41,344 nucleotides of DNA from Nitrososphaeraceae archaeon (GTDB lineage: Archaea > Thermoproteota > Nitrososphaeria > Nitrososphaerales > Nitrososphaeraceae). The DNA is taken from assembly GCA_021325295.1 (NCBI GenBank), contig JAJPHM010000011.1, forward strand, positions 1 through 41,344. Reading direction: 5' to 3'. Positions 1-7,085 of the stretch are shown here, piece after piece. A program made the translations under genes and the position numbers. Within the stretch, counting starts at the first letter, position 1. Each line of letters opens with the position of its first letter. The notes under the pieces are model-generated. The model made no database searches. It was given only the letters and a program-made list of their open reading frames with translations, and was not told the DNA's origin.

Positions 1-180
1 CAATGAATAAGCATTGCCATCAAGCGTGAATAAATGAATAATCCAAGCACAGGATGAATGAATAACCAATATATTTTCACGAAGGAATCTGTGAATAAAC
101 CAAGCGTGGATGAATGAATAATATTCATTGATGACGAATATGCATTCATGCATGGATGAATAATTATTCATTCATTGGAT
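1..180. repeat. Iteron-like ATGAATAA repeat block
   Basis: The block is built from variants of one unit, CAAGCGTGGATGAATGAATA. Fuller copies are at about 21-42, 44-65 and 101-122, and shorter TGAATAA pieces lie between and after them. It ends in a perfect 16-bp palindrome (156-171, ATGAATAATTATTCAT), and a near-palindrome sits at 115-129. Unit spacing is irregular, so it is not a CRISPR array. Possible roles are an initiator or regulator binding array or a mobile-element end; no replication initiator gene is visible nearby. Confidence 0.7.
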
Positions 181-362
181 CACCACGATATCACAGGTCC
201 TAATTCAGAGAGGAACGGATCAGTTATCCGCAAATCGACCAATGACGATTTCTTTTTCCTTCGCCGCCGGCTCCTGCTGTAATTTGCTCGATCGCCATCC
301 AGTCTGTTTCCACATATCCTGCAACGACCTACGTTTTCAGAGGGTGTTTTCTTGGTTGCCAT
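180..362 (-). CDS. Small basic protein with a CxxC knuckle (hypothetical)
   Basis: This is a 60-residue reading frame starting at ATG 362. It has one zinc-knuckle-like motif (CRICGN, residues 14-19) followed by a strongly basic run (SRSRRRRKKKSS). Only one Cys pair is present, so any zinc site would need a dimer or other ligands. The basic patch suggests nucleic-acid binding, but I recognise no family. A perfect palindrome lies 56-78 bp upstream and could be its operator. It could also be a chance frame in an intergenic region. Confidence 0.35.
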   Translation of the reverse strand: MATKKTPSENVGRCRICGNRLDGDRANYSRSRRRRKKKSSLVDLRITDPFLSELGPVISW

Positions 363-417
363 AGATGGACATACTCACATACACCATAGGCCTTGTCAGG
401 TATAAGAGAACTAATTT

Positions 418-440
418 TAGGATAGGTTAAACCTATCCTA
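418..440. promoter_or_regulatory. Perfect 23-bp palindrome
   Basis: Two 11-bp arms (TAGGATAGGTT and its exact complement) are separated by one A. A one-base loop makes an RNA hairpin end unlikely, so an operator for a dimeric regulator fits better. It lies just upstream of the small basic protein start at 362. Confidence 0.5.
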
Positions 441-479
441 CCTTCTATCGTATTTACCTGGAGAGCTGGCCTGCGGGTA

Positions 480-499
480 GTGCTGATCAGGATCAGCAC
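480..499. promoter_or_regulatory. Second perfect palindrome
   Basis: The 9-bp arms GTGCTGATC and GATCAGCAC are separated by AG. It lies 40 bp from the first palindrome and about 100 bp before the tRNA gene. Its sequence is unrelated to the first palindrome, so two different binding factors or two RNA hairpins are possible. Confidence 0.4.
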
Positions 500-601
500 C
501 ATGTAGCCAAGATAGTTGCATTATCTTTCAGGTCATTTTGTTGCGAATTATGCATATGAAAAAGATATTATTGCAGTCTACCATGAGTGATGGCGACTGT
601 T

Positions 602-730
602 GCGGGGGTTGCCAAGCCCGGTCAACGGCGTGAGATCAGACCACATTTCTGACACGATGCTCAGATGTTAATGATTGACTGGGATACCTCATCCCTTAGG
701 GGTTCGTGGGTTCAAATCCCACCCCCCGCA
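602..730 (+). tRNA. tRNA-Leu (probably CAG) with an intron
   Basis: The acceptor stem pairs GCGGGGG (602-608) with CCCCCGC (723-729), with A730 as discriminator and no encoded CCA. The D-arm GCC/GGC is followed by the anticodon region near 630-642. A long class II variable arm (691-703) and the T-arm GTGGG-TTCAAAT-CCCAC (706-722) mark it as Leu. About 46 extra bases (near 641-686) lie after the presumed anticodon CAG (637-639), the canonical 37/38 intron position. Exact splice sites are uncertain because my bulge-helix-bulge fold is imperfect and one anticodon-stem pairing is non-ideal. The 3' end is partly duplicated downstream, as expected of an integration target. Confidence 0.8.
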
Positions 731-836
731 CTATTTTGCCGGGGATATAGTTAGGGCCGAAAATTTTGCCAATCTCATGTACTGTTGACAAAGAATTGAC
801 CCCCGCTTGTTATTGCCGGTAAATTGGCAGAATACG
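711..836 (+). repeat. tRNA 3' end plus flank (repeat copy A)
   Basis: The tRNA T-loop and acceptor end (711-731) and the flank at about 761-836 reappear in degenerate form at 1591-1611 and 1612-1680. Shared blocks in the flank include CAATCTC, TACTG-TGACAAA, TTGACCCCCGCT and CCGGTAAAT. I take this as the parental copy because only here is the tRNA complete. Confidence 0.6.
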
Positions 837-1007
837 AATCCAAAGGGGCATTCATGGAAAGAGGATTCAGAAACTGAGCGGTAAGCCGTTGGGGCAACTG
901 TAAAACTCCAACTTTTTCTAGCTCATGTTGCCGACAGGTTGACATTCAATGACATGGACAGTGCCTAGTGACTGGCAAAGGCTGACAGCGCTAGGTAGGT
1001 CTGAGGA

Positions 1008-1020
1008 GGTTTTTATATTC
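1008..1020 (+). promoter_or_regulatory. TATA box of the RelB-like gene
   Basis: The run TTTTTATATTC is centred about 26 bp before ATG 1041, the archaeal TATA-to-start distance. This predicts a leaderless mRNA and supports ATG 1041 as the start. Confidence 0.55.
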
Positions 1021-1040
1021 CAAACACCAATCTTGATCAG

Positions 1041-1247
1041 ATGGCTTCCCGGCAGAACCTCAAAGACATCGTTGATGAAATACGAGTGCTACGCGGCAAG
1101 ATAGACAAGCTTGAAGATATCGTTGAGAAGAGGCTTGTCGGCGAGGTAAAGCCTGATAGGTACGAAAAAAAAGCGATATCTGAATTTGAGAAGAAGAAAA
1201 AGTCCGGCAAGGCGAAATTCATCCCTCTATCAGAAATCGAGGAATAA
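1041..1247 (+). CDS. RelB-like antitoxin (small helical)
   Basis: This 68-residue, highly charged protein has an N-terminal amphipathic helix and heptad-like spacing (residues 5-31). Its basic and acidic C-terminal tail ends in PLSEIEE, typical of antitoxins that wrap a RelE toxin. A RelE-like frame begins 3 bp after its stop, which is the classical antitoxin-toxin order with translational coupling. It would neutralise the ribosome-dependent or free RNase toxin and autoregulate the operon. The toxin is frameshifted, so the antitoxin may now act only in trans or be a relic. The family call rests mainly on context. Confidence 0.75.
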   Translation: MASRQNLKDIVDEIRVLRGKIDKLEDIVEKRLVGEVKPDRYEKKAISEFEKKKKSGKAKFIPLSEIEE

Positions 1248-1249
1248 TA

Positions 1250-1503
1250 TTGCCGTACAAGGTTTTTCTTGAAGACAAGGCTGCCAAGCAGATAAGGGGC
1301 TTGGATCCGACCACGCGGTCCATGATCTTGGACGCGCTAAGGGAATTAGAAAAGGGTTCTCCGCTAGATTGGACATAAAGAAGCTAAAGGGTGCTAAATA
1401 TCATTACAGGATACGCGTGGGTGACTACAGAATCTTGTTTGCGTTGCAGTCGAGCAATGCGCTAGTTTATGATGTTGCACATCGACAGAATGTCTATGAT
1501 TAG
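1250..1503 (+). pseudogene. RelE/ParE-type toxin, frameshifted
   Basis: From TTG 1250 the frame reads as the N-terminal half of a RelE toxin (YKVFLEDKAAKQIRGLD) and stops at TAA 1376. The C-terminal half continues in the -1 frame from about 1363 (LDIKKLKGAKYHYRIRVGDY, then RILFAL) to TAG 1501. LKG and YRIRVGDYRI are signature segments of the RelE/ParE fold, so the two halves were one protein of about 84 residues. A one-base deletion near 1361-1368 explains the break. A sequencing error or programmed -1 shift is possible, although I see no slippery heptamer. Confidence 0.8.
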
Positions 1504-1572
1504 TTCCTGTTTGAAATATGGGTCCGTACTTCCATAGGATCCGGGTCCAGAGGAACTCGAACCACCTTTTGG

Positions 1573-1680
1573 CTTACCGGTAAAAGCAAGTGTAAATCCC
1601 ACCTCCTGCACATTTTTGTCAATCTCGTACTGCTGACAAAATTTTGACCCCCGCTCATGTTTACCGGTAAATGTTGTCAT
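1573..1680 (+). repeat. tRNA-derived direct repeat (copy B)
   Basis: Bases 1573-1611 are identical over 39 bp to 2389-2427. Within them, TGTAAATCCCACCTCCTGCAC resembles the tRNA-Leu 3' end (17 of 21 bases by eye). The stretch 1612-1680 then follows the flank of the tRNA (761-836). No acceptor 5' half exists here, so this is a remnant and not a second tRNA. It separates the RelBE-like module from the PIN module. Confidence 0.75.
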
Positions 1681-1725
1681 AGACATGATAAGATTCTTAC
1701 AAGGCATCTCTATTGAGCAAGATGG

Positions 1726-2208
1726 TTGAAAGTTTACCTTGACACTTCTGTTATAATTTCACTTGCGGATTCTCTTGACGTATTCCATACCCAATCCTTG
1801 ACATTTGTGAACAGTCTAGCCAAACGTGACATTGAGTGCAAAGTTGGCAGTCCGCTTCTGGTAGAGCTTGGAGGGATCTTCAAAGTCAGGGGAGCAGCAC
1901 GATGTTTTGAAGTTACAAGTACGCTTGATAGATTTGGAATTGAACTTGAGGTCATAGATATGAAAGAAGTTTGGCAACTGTCCCAGTTATATCTGGATGA
2001 ACATGCACTTACAGCAAGGCATCGCTTGGACATGCTTCATTATGCCGCAGCATCACTTATCCATTGCACTCACTTGGCTTCTTGAAACACAAGGCAATTC
2101 AATGACAGGGTTGCAGCAACGGTAAGCAACATAAATTCAAAACTGGGGCTGCTAAATTTAATAGCAGGTAGATCTGAATATATTACAAGGCGAGAAAACC
2201 TTGGCTAG
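1726..2208 (+). pseudogene. PIN-domain toxin (VapC-like) with an internal stop
   Basis: Translation from TTG 1726 gives a PIN domain: LDTSVIISL with the first metal Asp (residue 6), a mid Glu in LLVELGG, and HRLDMLHYAAAS with the third acidic residue. TGA at 2083 ends it at 119 residues, exactly where the family has the Trp of the S-W-N motif. Reading on in the same frame gives NTRQFND and then 34 more codons to TAG 2206, for 160 residues in all. The stop therefore removes the last strand and its metal-site region. The gene is probably dead or hypomorphic, and the lesion is recent because the rest is intact. It sits between two tRNA-derived repeats. Confidence 0.8.
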
Positions 2209-2374
2209 AGGAAAACAAGATAACCTCAAAATGCTACGCGACATTCGCAAAGAATTATCTTCAGAACTGGAAAAAATGACCCCTGATCAACGCGAGGAAT
2301 TCTTTAGAGGAGCAGAAGAATTCTACAAAGGCTTGACCAGGATGGAAAAGGTCAGAACCGCTGTTGCAAGGTAA
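2201..2374 (+). CDS. Small helical protein after the PIN gene (possible antitoxin)
   Basis: A 57-residue frame starts at TTG 2201 and overlaps the last 8 bases of the original PIN reading frame, so the two were translationally coupled. It is charged and helical (LRDIRKELSSELEKMTPDQR, then EEFFRGAEEFY) and looks like a small antitoxin or DNA-binding partner. The order toxin first, partner second is the reverse of most VapBC pairs. I recognise no family. ATG codons at 2231 and beyond are alternative starts. Confidence 0.5.
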   Translation: MARGKQDNLKMLRDIRKELSSELEKMTPDQREEFFRGAEEFYKGLTRMEKVRTAVAR

Positions 2375-2388
2375 TTAACCGAGACTTT

Positions 2389-2427
2389 CTTACCGGTAAA
2401 AGCAAGTGTAAATCCCACCTCCTGCAC
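2389..2427 (+). repeat. tRNA-derived direct repeat (copy C)
   Basis: This is the exact 39-bp copy of 1573-1611, beginning CTTACCGGTAAAAGC and ending in the tRNA-3'-like TCCCACCTCCTGCAC. It lies 816 bp after copy B and closes the PIN module. The flank after it is not conserved. Confidence 0.85.
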
Positions 2428-2745
2428 TTTTATATCGAATATATAGTTGGCAGCACCGATTTTTCGCATTACACATTGTTACATGAACATGCCATTGTAA
2501 CGTGACAAGCTTTAACGTCTGGTTACAGTCGATACATGGTAAATGGTTACTGTCATTTAACGTATTTACTGGAGCTTGTTTGGATGTCTATCCGTGTTGC
2601 AAGGAAAGATAAGGAATTGACCGAGCATCATGCAAAAGAAATTGGCAAGAAAATCATGGTGTGTATGGAGCGTTACAACGTATGTAATTGAGGAATATAT
2701 CAAACTGCCAGCGAAATATGGTAAAGCTACGGATTGACTAATGCA
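2428..2745. other. Gap with a possible gene remnant
   Basis: The only coding-like stretch is a 35-codon frame from ATG 2584 to TGA 2691 (MSIRVARKDKELTEHHAKEI), which has good composition but no recognised family. It may be the start of a decayed gene. The 5' part (2500-2570) has repeated GGTTAC and CGTATTTAC words that I cannot assign. Confidence 0.35.
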
Positions 2746-3150
2746 CTAGATTATTCTGAGCATTTCTTCAACCGATACTATCCTAGCCCTTCTGAATCTT
2801 TTCAAATCAAGCAAATGCCTATCGCCTGACACTATATAGCTTGCCTTACCATCAAATGCTGTATTGATTATTGCATCGTCATCTGAATCTTCCTTTATTA
2901 CTTCAAATCTTGACTTCACCTCAACTATCTTTGAAGCTGTTGCAATGTCCCGCAGAAAATCAGCTACATCTTCGTCTGAAACGTATCTTCTGATTCTAGG
3001 CTCATCAGCTATGATGACTAGCTCTTCCAATATCTCTTTAGAAGCTATCAATTGATGTCTGCTTTTGACTATCTTGAATAATAGTTGCCTGGGCCCGCCT
3101 TCCTTTATCAAAGCAGAGACAAGCACGTTTGTATCAAGCACTATCTTCAT
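2746..3150 (-). CDS. PIN-domain RNase toxin (COG1569-like)
   Basis: This 134-residue protein is full length for the PIN_3/COG1569 toxin group. Metal-site acids are visible: Asp6 in VLDTNVLVSAL, Glu in SKEILEELV, the DSDDD cluster, and Asp in SGDRHLLDL. It probably cleaves RNA, and it is neutralised by the AbrB-like protein whose gene ends 1 bp upstream (3152). It is the only toxin in this island that appears undamaged. ATG 3150 directly follows the antitoxin stop, which argues for coupling. Confidence 0.9.
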   Translation of the reverse strand: MKIVLDTNVLVSALIKEGGPRQLLFKIVKSRHQLIASKEILEELVIIADEPRIRRYVSDEDVADFLRDIATASKIVEVKSRFEVIKEDSDDDAIINTAFDGKASYIVSGDRHLLDLKRFRRARIVSVEEMLRII

Positions 3151-3151
3151 G

Positions 3152-3436
3152 CTAACGCATTCTCTTGCGCCTGCTTTCCTGCACTATGTCGTAAATCTCT
3201 TCATCAGACAGCGTCCCGTATTTCGCTACTTTGTTGTCCACTCGCTCGTACAGCCTTTGTAAATCCCTAGCCACATCAGAAATCTCTATCTTTTTCATAA
3301 TGACAGCGTCGCCATATCCGTAGACGAGCAGCTTTGTCTTCGGTCCAATCTTGAGCTTTTCTCTGATTGACTGCGGTATCACTACTTGGCCTTTGCCACT
3401 CACTACTGTCACGCCAGCTTCTTCGTATTTTGCCAT
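3152..3436 (-). CDS. AbrB/MazE-type antitoxin
   Basis: The SpoVT-AbrB swapped-hairpin domain is clear near the N-terminus: VTVVSGKGQVVIPQSIREKL, then KIGPKTKLLVYG. A helical, basic C-terminal tail (about residues 50-94) would bind the PIN toxin encoded next. I chose ATG 3436 (MAKYEEAG) over ATG 3451, five codons upstream, because the TATA-like run at 3467-3476 predicts a start site near 3446. Such antitoxins repress their own operon. A 13-bp palindrome at 3521-3533 lies upstream of the promoter. Confidence 0.9.
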   Translation of the reverse strand: MAKYEEAGVTVVSGKGQVVIPQSIREKLKIGPKTKLLVYGYGDAVIMKKIEISDVARDLQRLYERVDNKVAKYGTLSDEEIYDIVQESRRKRMR

Positions 3437-3466
3437 ATTCCCGCCAATCATATTCTTACTTTCTTA

Positions 3467-3476
3467 CTTTATATGT
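3467..3476 (-). promoter_or_regulatory. TATA box of the AbrB-PIN operon
   Basis: Read on the minus strand, CATATAAAGT is centred about 36 bp before ATG 3436. It is the only AT-rich box in the right place. A perfect palindrome ATCTAG-A-CTAGAT at 3521-3533 lies about 50 bp farther upstream. Confidence 0.5.
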
Positions 3477-3920
3477 TTGACGGTATCTGGTTTCTATTTA
3501 CCATTGTCTTGACAAGAGGTATCTAGACTAGATCTTGTGGAGATAGCTGGAAAGAAATGACTCGGGCGGTAGCCCAAGGCTTCGAATTACATAAAAAAAG
3601 CTGGATGAATATATGACTGTTACACGAAAGCCAAAATATCTGAGAATCCCTGTAGGTTCAGCAAGAGCCCCATTCCCTTTACGAGGTATAGTTCTTCTTG
3701 CCTATCCTACGAGGGTACCTGTATACTACTGGGAGAGGTTCGCTAGTCATTACCAACTTGTCTCTCTTTTCACATACAGGTGCTATCCTTTGGGCCACAT
3801 CTCTTAAAACACTTTTCAGTTCAAAACAAAAATAAAGTATTCTTTCTATCAGTGATAATAATGAAATTGAAGCATTTCCAATAGGCACAATTACTGACCT
3901 GCAGCATATTACAGGCAGTT
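3477..3920. other. Non-coding gap
   Basis: Apart from the 3521-3533 palindrome I see no supported gene. Short open frames on both strands (for example 3613-3807 plus) lack domain features, a promoter or a plausible start context. Confidence 0.5.
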
Positions 3921-4364
3921 TCAAGCAATCGATTCTGCTGCCGGTCTTTTCCTAAACCCTTCCGGATATCTGGCCTGCTTTTTGCCCTTGAAGCTGCCAG
4001 CAACTTTCTTGCTCAACTCTAGCGCTCGCTCTGACTTTTGCGGATCGGTTCTTTTGAAAAATACCTGCAATGCGCGAAGCTCGCCTACTACCTTCTTCTC
4101 GCCAACTTCTTTTGCTCGGTCAAATACTATTTTTTCTTGCTCTTCAGTGGAACGGTCAAAGAATCCTGGACCTCCGAGAGCGCCTTTTTGAAGAGGCGGC
4201 ACTACTTTTGGTCCCCTTCCGGGCTTGCCACGGTCGTGAATAGTAAAGGTTGAAGGCTTTACAGAAGTTCTTCCTACTTGTACCTTCTTGCCTCCTCTTT
4301 TTGCAGTATATGGTTTTCGTGTGTAACCCTTGCGATGGACAGTCATCTTCTTATTGTTTCTTGC
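3921..4364 (-). CDS. Basic protein with a giant-virus-like PGRGPK motif
   Basis: The protein has about 147 residues and is very rich in Lys and Arg. Its N-terminal part reads HRKGYTRKPYTAKRGGKKV and then TFTIHDRGKPGRGPKVVPPL. From memory this resembles the short DUF5771-type proteins of nucleocytoplasmic giant viruses and relatives in ammonia-oxidising archaea; I could not check this. The C-terminal 70 residues are helical (TEEQEKIVFDRAKEVGEKKV). I chose ATG 4364 because the TATA-like TTTTATG overlaps the upstream ATG 4403; ATG 4346 is also possible. The molecular role is unknown, and nucleic-acid binding is likely from charge alone. Confidence 0.85.
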   Translation of the reverse strand, partial: ARNNKKMTVHRKGYTRKPYTAKRGGKKVQVGRTSVKPSTFTIHDRGKPGRGPKVVPPLQKGALGGPGFFDRSTEEQEKIVFDRAKEVGEKKVVGELRALQVFFKRTDPQKSERALELSKKVAGSFKGKKQARYPEGFRKRPAAESIA

Positions 4365-4563
4365 CATTCTTCCATCTGAGCTGGTACTGGCAATATAGTA
4401 CATAAAACTACACCAGATGTGGTTAACATGCAGTTCAGCAACACAGCATCGTATCGTATTGGTTTGCTAAATGACCTCGATCACTTGCCGCCTTACTGTC
4501 ATGCCACGGGTAAAACCAAGAATGTTAGAATAGCAATTTGTGCAATTACATGATGGTTAAAGG

Positions 4564-5493
4564 ATGAAAGTAGTGCTTGACATGGATCCCGGGATTGACG
4601 ATGCCATGGCACTCTTGCTTACTCTGAATAATTCCAGATTAGAGATATTAGCAGTCACAACTGTAAGCGGAAACGTCAATGTTGACAAGGCTACATTAAA
4701 TGCGCTAAAGATTATAGAGGCAGCAGGTGGCAGATGTGGCCAGGCTCCAGTGTACAGGGGTGCAGGCAGACCGCTGAATAAAAGAAGGCATCCTGTTTAT
4801 TCTGAAGATATTCATGGCAGAAACGGTCTTGGGAATGTGGATCCAAGTCCGCGGCTCCGGGCCAAGGAAGAAAAGACCTCTGCTGTGGACAAACTTGTGG
4901 AGCTATTGTCATCGCACAAGAAAAAAGAAATATCAATTGTAGCGACAGGCCCCCTGACCAATATAGCGATGCTTTTACAAAGAGAGCCCTCTGCTGCCAA
5001 AAAGCTCAACCAGCTATACATTATGGGTGGCATATACGATAACGGCCTTACCAAAGGGAATGTGACTAAACACGCCGAGTTTAACTTTTTTTGCGATCCA
5101 GAGGCGGCCAAGATTGTAATCGATAATGCAGAGAGGAAAGGCTTGAGCATTATAGCATCCGGCCTTGACATCACCAGTACTTCGGCCTGTGCAATACGAA
5201 ATGACGAGCTTGGCATGATATGCTCTATCAGAAGCAAAATAGCGGATATTGCTTGCAAAATTCTTCAATACCCTTTGCGCAATTATTCCTTCTTCAACCT
5301 GCATGATGTATTTGCGTTATTCTCGCTACTTTACCCGGAGATATTCAGGACCCAAAGGTGCAGAGTCAGGGTCTATACATCTGGAAGGCATAGGGGAAAA
5401 TGTGTCGTCTCATACGGCAATGGGAATGTACAAGTAAACAGGCAGGTTAATTCTGTCAGGTTCAACAAATATTTACTCGACGGCCTAGCATGA
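4564..5493 (+). CDS. Inosine-uridine-preferring nucleoside hydrolase
   Basis: The 309-residue length is normal for the IUNH family. The calcium-site signature DMDPGIDDA is at residues 6-14. AEFNFFCDPEAA supplies the nucleoside-binding Asn and Glu, and NLHDVFAL near residue 252 supplies the last metal Asp. The enzyme cleaves the N-glycosidic bond of ribonucleosides to base and ribose, serving nucleoside salvage in the cytosol. GGTTAAAGG lies just before ATG 4564 and may act as a ribosome site. A peptidase gene follows after about 40 bp on the same strand, so a catabolic operon is plausible. Exact substrate preference cannot be read from the sequence. Confidence 0.93.
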   Translation: MKVVLDMDPGIDDAMALLLTLNNSRLEILAVTTVSGNVNVDKATLNALKIIEAAGGRCGQAPVYRGAGRPLNKRRHPVYSEDIHGRNGLGNVDPSPRLRAKEEKTSAVDKLVELLSSHKKKEISIVATGPLTNIAMLLQREPSAAKKLNQLYIMGGIYDNGLTKGNVTKHAEFNFFCDPEAAKIVIDNAERKGLSIIASGLDITSTSACAIRNDELGMICSIRSKIADIACKILQYPLRNYSFFNLHDVFALFSLLYPEIFRTQRCRVRVYTSGRHRGKCVVSYGNGNVQVNRQVNSVRFNKYLLDGLA

Positions 5494-5533
5494 TTTTTAT
5501 GATATTTCTGAAGGAAGAGTGTGTGTACAAGTG

Positions 5534-7042
5534 ATGCTTGATATGAAATCCAAGAACCCTGTCATAAACCAGATCCTTGATGCTTACAAACCAATATGGT
5601 CCATAAAGCATGCCACAGCTCTGATGGAGTGGGATTTTGAGACATATATGCCGCGGAAGGGCACTGAAGAAAGAGGGGTAGCCGACTCCCAGCTTCACCT
5701 GCTGTACAAGGAACGCCTGCTAAGCAAAGATTTTGTCGACCTTGTCGAGTCGGCCAAGAAGCAAGAGGGGCTTGACAACCTTGAAAGGGGTGTCATACGG
5801 ATGCTTGACAGAAAGATAACCAAGGAGACAAAGATACCAAAAGAGTTGACTGAGGCAGAATCTTTGGAGAGAATAGAGGGCAACATGGTATGGAGGCAGG
5901 CAAGAGCAAAATCTGATTTCAAGCTATATGAGCCCCATCTAGAAAAGATGGTAGAGATAAAGAAGCAGATTGCAGACAAGATAGGTTATGAGAAACACCC
6001 GTATGACGCGCTTTTGGATACATTCGAAGAGGATCTTACAGTAGCCGATCTGGATAGGGTATTTGATGTCTTGACCCCTCGCATCCAGAGAATATTGAAA
6101 AAGCTGGTAGATTCGGGCAGCCCGTTTTGCAACGAGAGCAGCCTTGGAAGACAAGAGTATGACATTCAACAAGTCGATGCACTCAACCGCGAAATCCTGA
6201 CTCTGATGCAATTTGATATGGAACGCTTTAGGATGGACATATCGACCCACCCCTTTACCCAGTCTATGAGTCTCAATGATGTCAGGATAACTACTAGGTA
6301 CGAGGGAACTGATTTCAAAAGGTCAATATCCAGCACTATCCACGAAGGCGGCCATGCCCTGTATGACCTGCAGTGCGATCAGTCACTGTCTGCCACTCCT
6401 GTCGAAGGCGGGTCTTCGCTAGCTATCCACGAGTCACAATCGAGGTTCTGGGAAAACATTGTGGGCAGAAGCAGGCCTTTTGTTCAATTGGTATCGCCCC
6501 TGATTAGAAAGCATGTAAGTTTTGCAGATCAAGCCTCAGATGACGAGCTGTATCTGTACTTCAATACTGTCAAGCCTGACTACATACGGGTCGATGCTGA
6601 TGAAGTTACATACAATCTGCATATAGCAATAAGGTACGAGATAGAGAAGAAGATAATTGAAGACAAGCTGGCTGTCTCTGAAATTCCTGAATTCTGGAAC
6701 GACAGGATGGAGCAACTTTTGGGGGTAAGGCCGGCCAGAGACTCGCAGGGCGCTCTTCAGGATACACACTGGAGCAGTGGCCTTTTTGGCTATTTCCCTA
6801 CCTACACTTTGGGGAATCTGGTTTCGGCTATGATTGCTTCAAAGATGCGCCAGGACCTGACAGATTATCAGGAAAATATCAGGAAAGGAGATTTCAAGCC
6901 TATCAGGGAATGGTTGAGACTAAAAATCCATCAATATGGATCTGTCTATGCACCCAAAACACTCCTTCAGAACATCTTCAATGAAGGCTACAACCCTGAC
7001 TACTTCATAAAATACATAGAGGACAAGTACCTTATGTCTTGA
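5534..7042 (+). CDS. Carboxypeptidase Taq family (M32) metallocarboxypeptidase
   Basis: About 502 residues matches the M32 family. The zinc motif HEGGH (IHEGGHALYD, codons from 6341) and the downstream IHESQSRFWEN with the third ligand Glu are both present, as are the family segments SGLFGYFPTYTLGN and GVRPARDSQG. It removes C-terminal amino acids from peptides in the cytosol. I prefer ATG 5534; GTG 5519 and ATG 5543 are alternatives, and GAAGGAAG at 5509-5516 is a weak ribosome site. It is likely cotranscribed with the nucleoside hydrolase gene 40 bp upstream. Confidence 0.95.
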   Translation: MLDMKSKNPVINQILDAYKPIWSIKHATALMEWDFETYMPRKGTEERGVADSQLHLLYKERLLSKDFVDLVESAKKQEGLDNLERGVIRMLDRKITKETKIPKELTEAESLERIEGNMVWRQARAKSDFKLYEPHLEKMVEIKKQIADKIGYEKHPYDALLDTFEEDLTVADLDRVFDVLTPRIQRILKKLVDSGSPFCNESSLGRQEYDIQQVDALNREILTLMQFDMERFRMDISTHPFTQSMSLNDVRITTRYEGTDFKRSISSTIHEGGHALYDLQCDQSLSATPVEGGSSLAIHESQSRFWENIVGRSRPFVQLVSPLIRKHVSFADQASDDELYLYFNTVKPDYIRVDADEVTYNLHIAIRYEIEKKIIEDKLAVSEIPEFWNDRMEQLLGVRPARDSQGALQDTHWSSGLFGYFPTYTLGNLVSAMIASKMRQDLTDYQENIRKGDFKPIREWLRLKIHQYGSVYAPKTLLQNIFNEGYNPDYFIKYIEDKYLMS

Positions 7043-7085
7043 CATTGAGATCGCTTATCATCTGTTCAAATTGACCTTTGGTTAA

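Noticed and set aside
1-180. CRISPR array
   Set aside because: Units are too short and irregularly spaced, and no unique spacers of constant length exist.
1591-1611. Second tRNA gene at the repeat
   Set aside because: Only the T-arm/acceptor end is similar. No 5' acceptor strand, D-arm or anticodon arm can be built, so it is a fragment.
2083-2085. TGA read as Trp or selenocysteine
   Set aside because: Two genes here have TGA in frame (also at 30941-30943), but TGA is a normal stop for well-formed genes in the window such as 4564-5493 and 5534-7042. Damage is the simpler explanation.
3613-3807. 64-codon plus-strand gene
   Set aside because: No domain, poor composition and no promoter. It overlaps an equally weak minus-strand frame.
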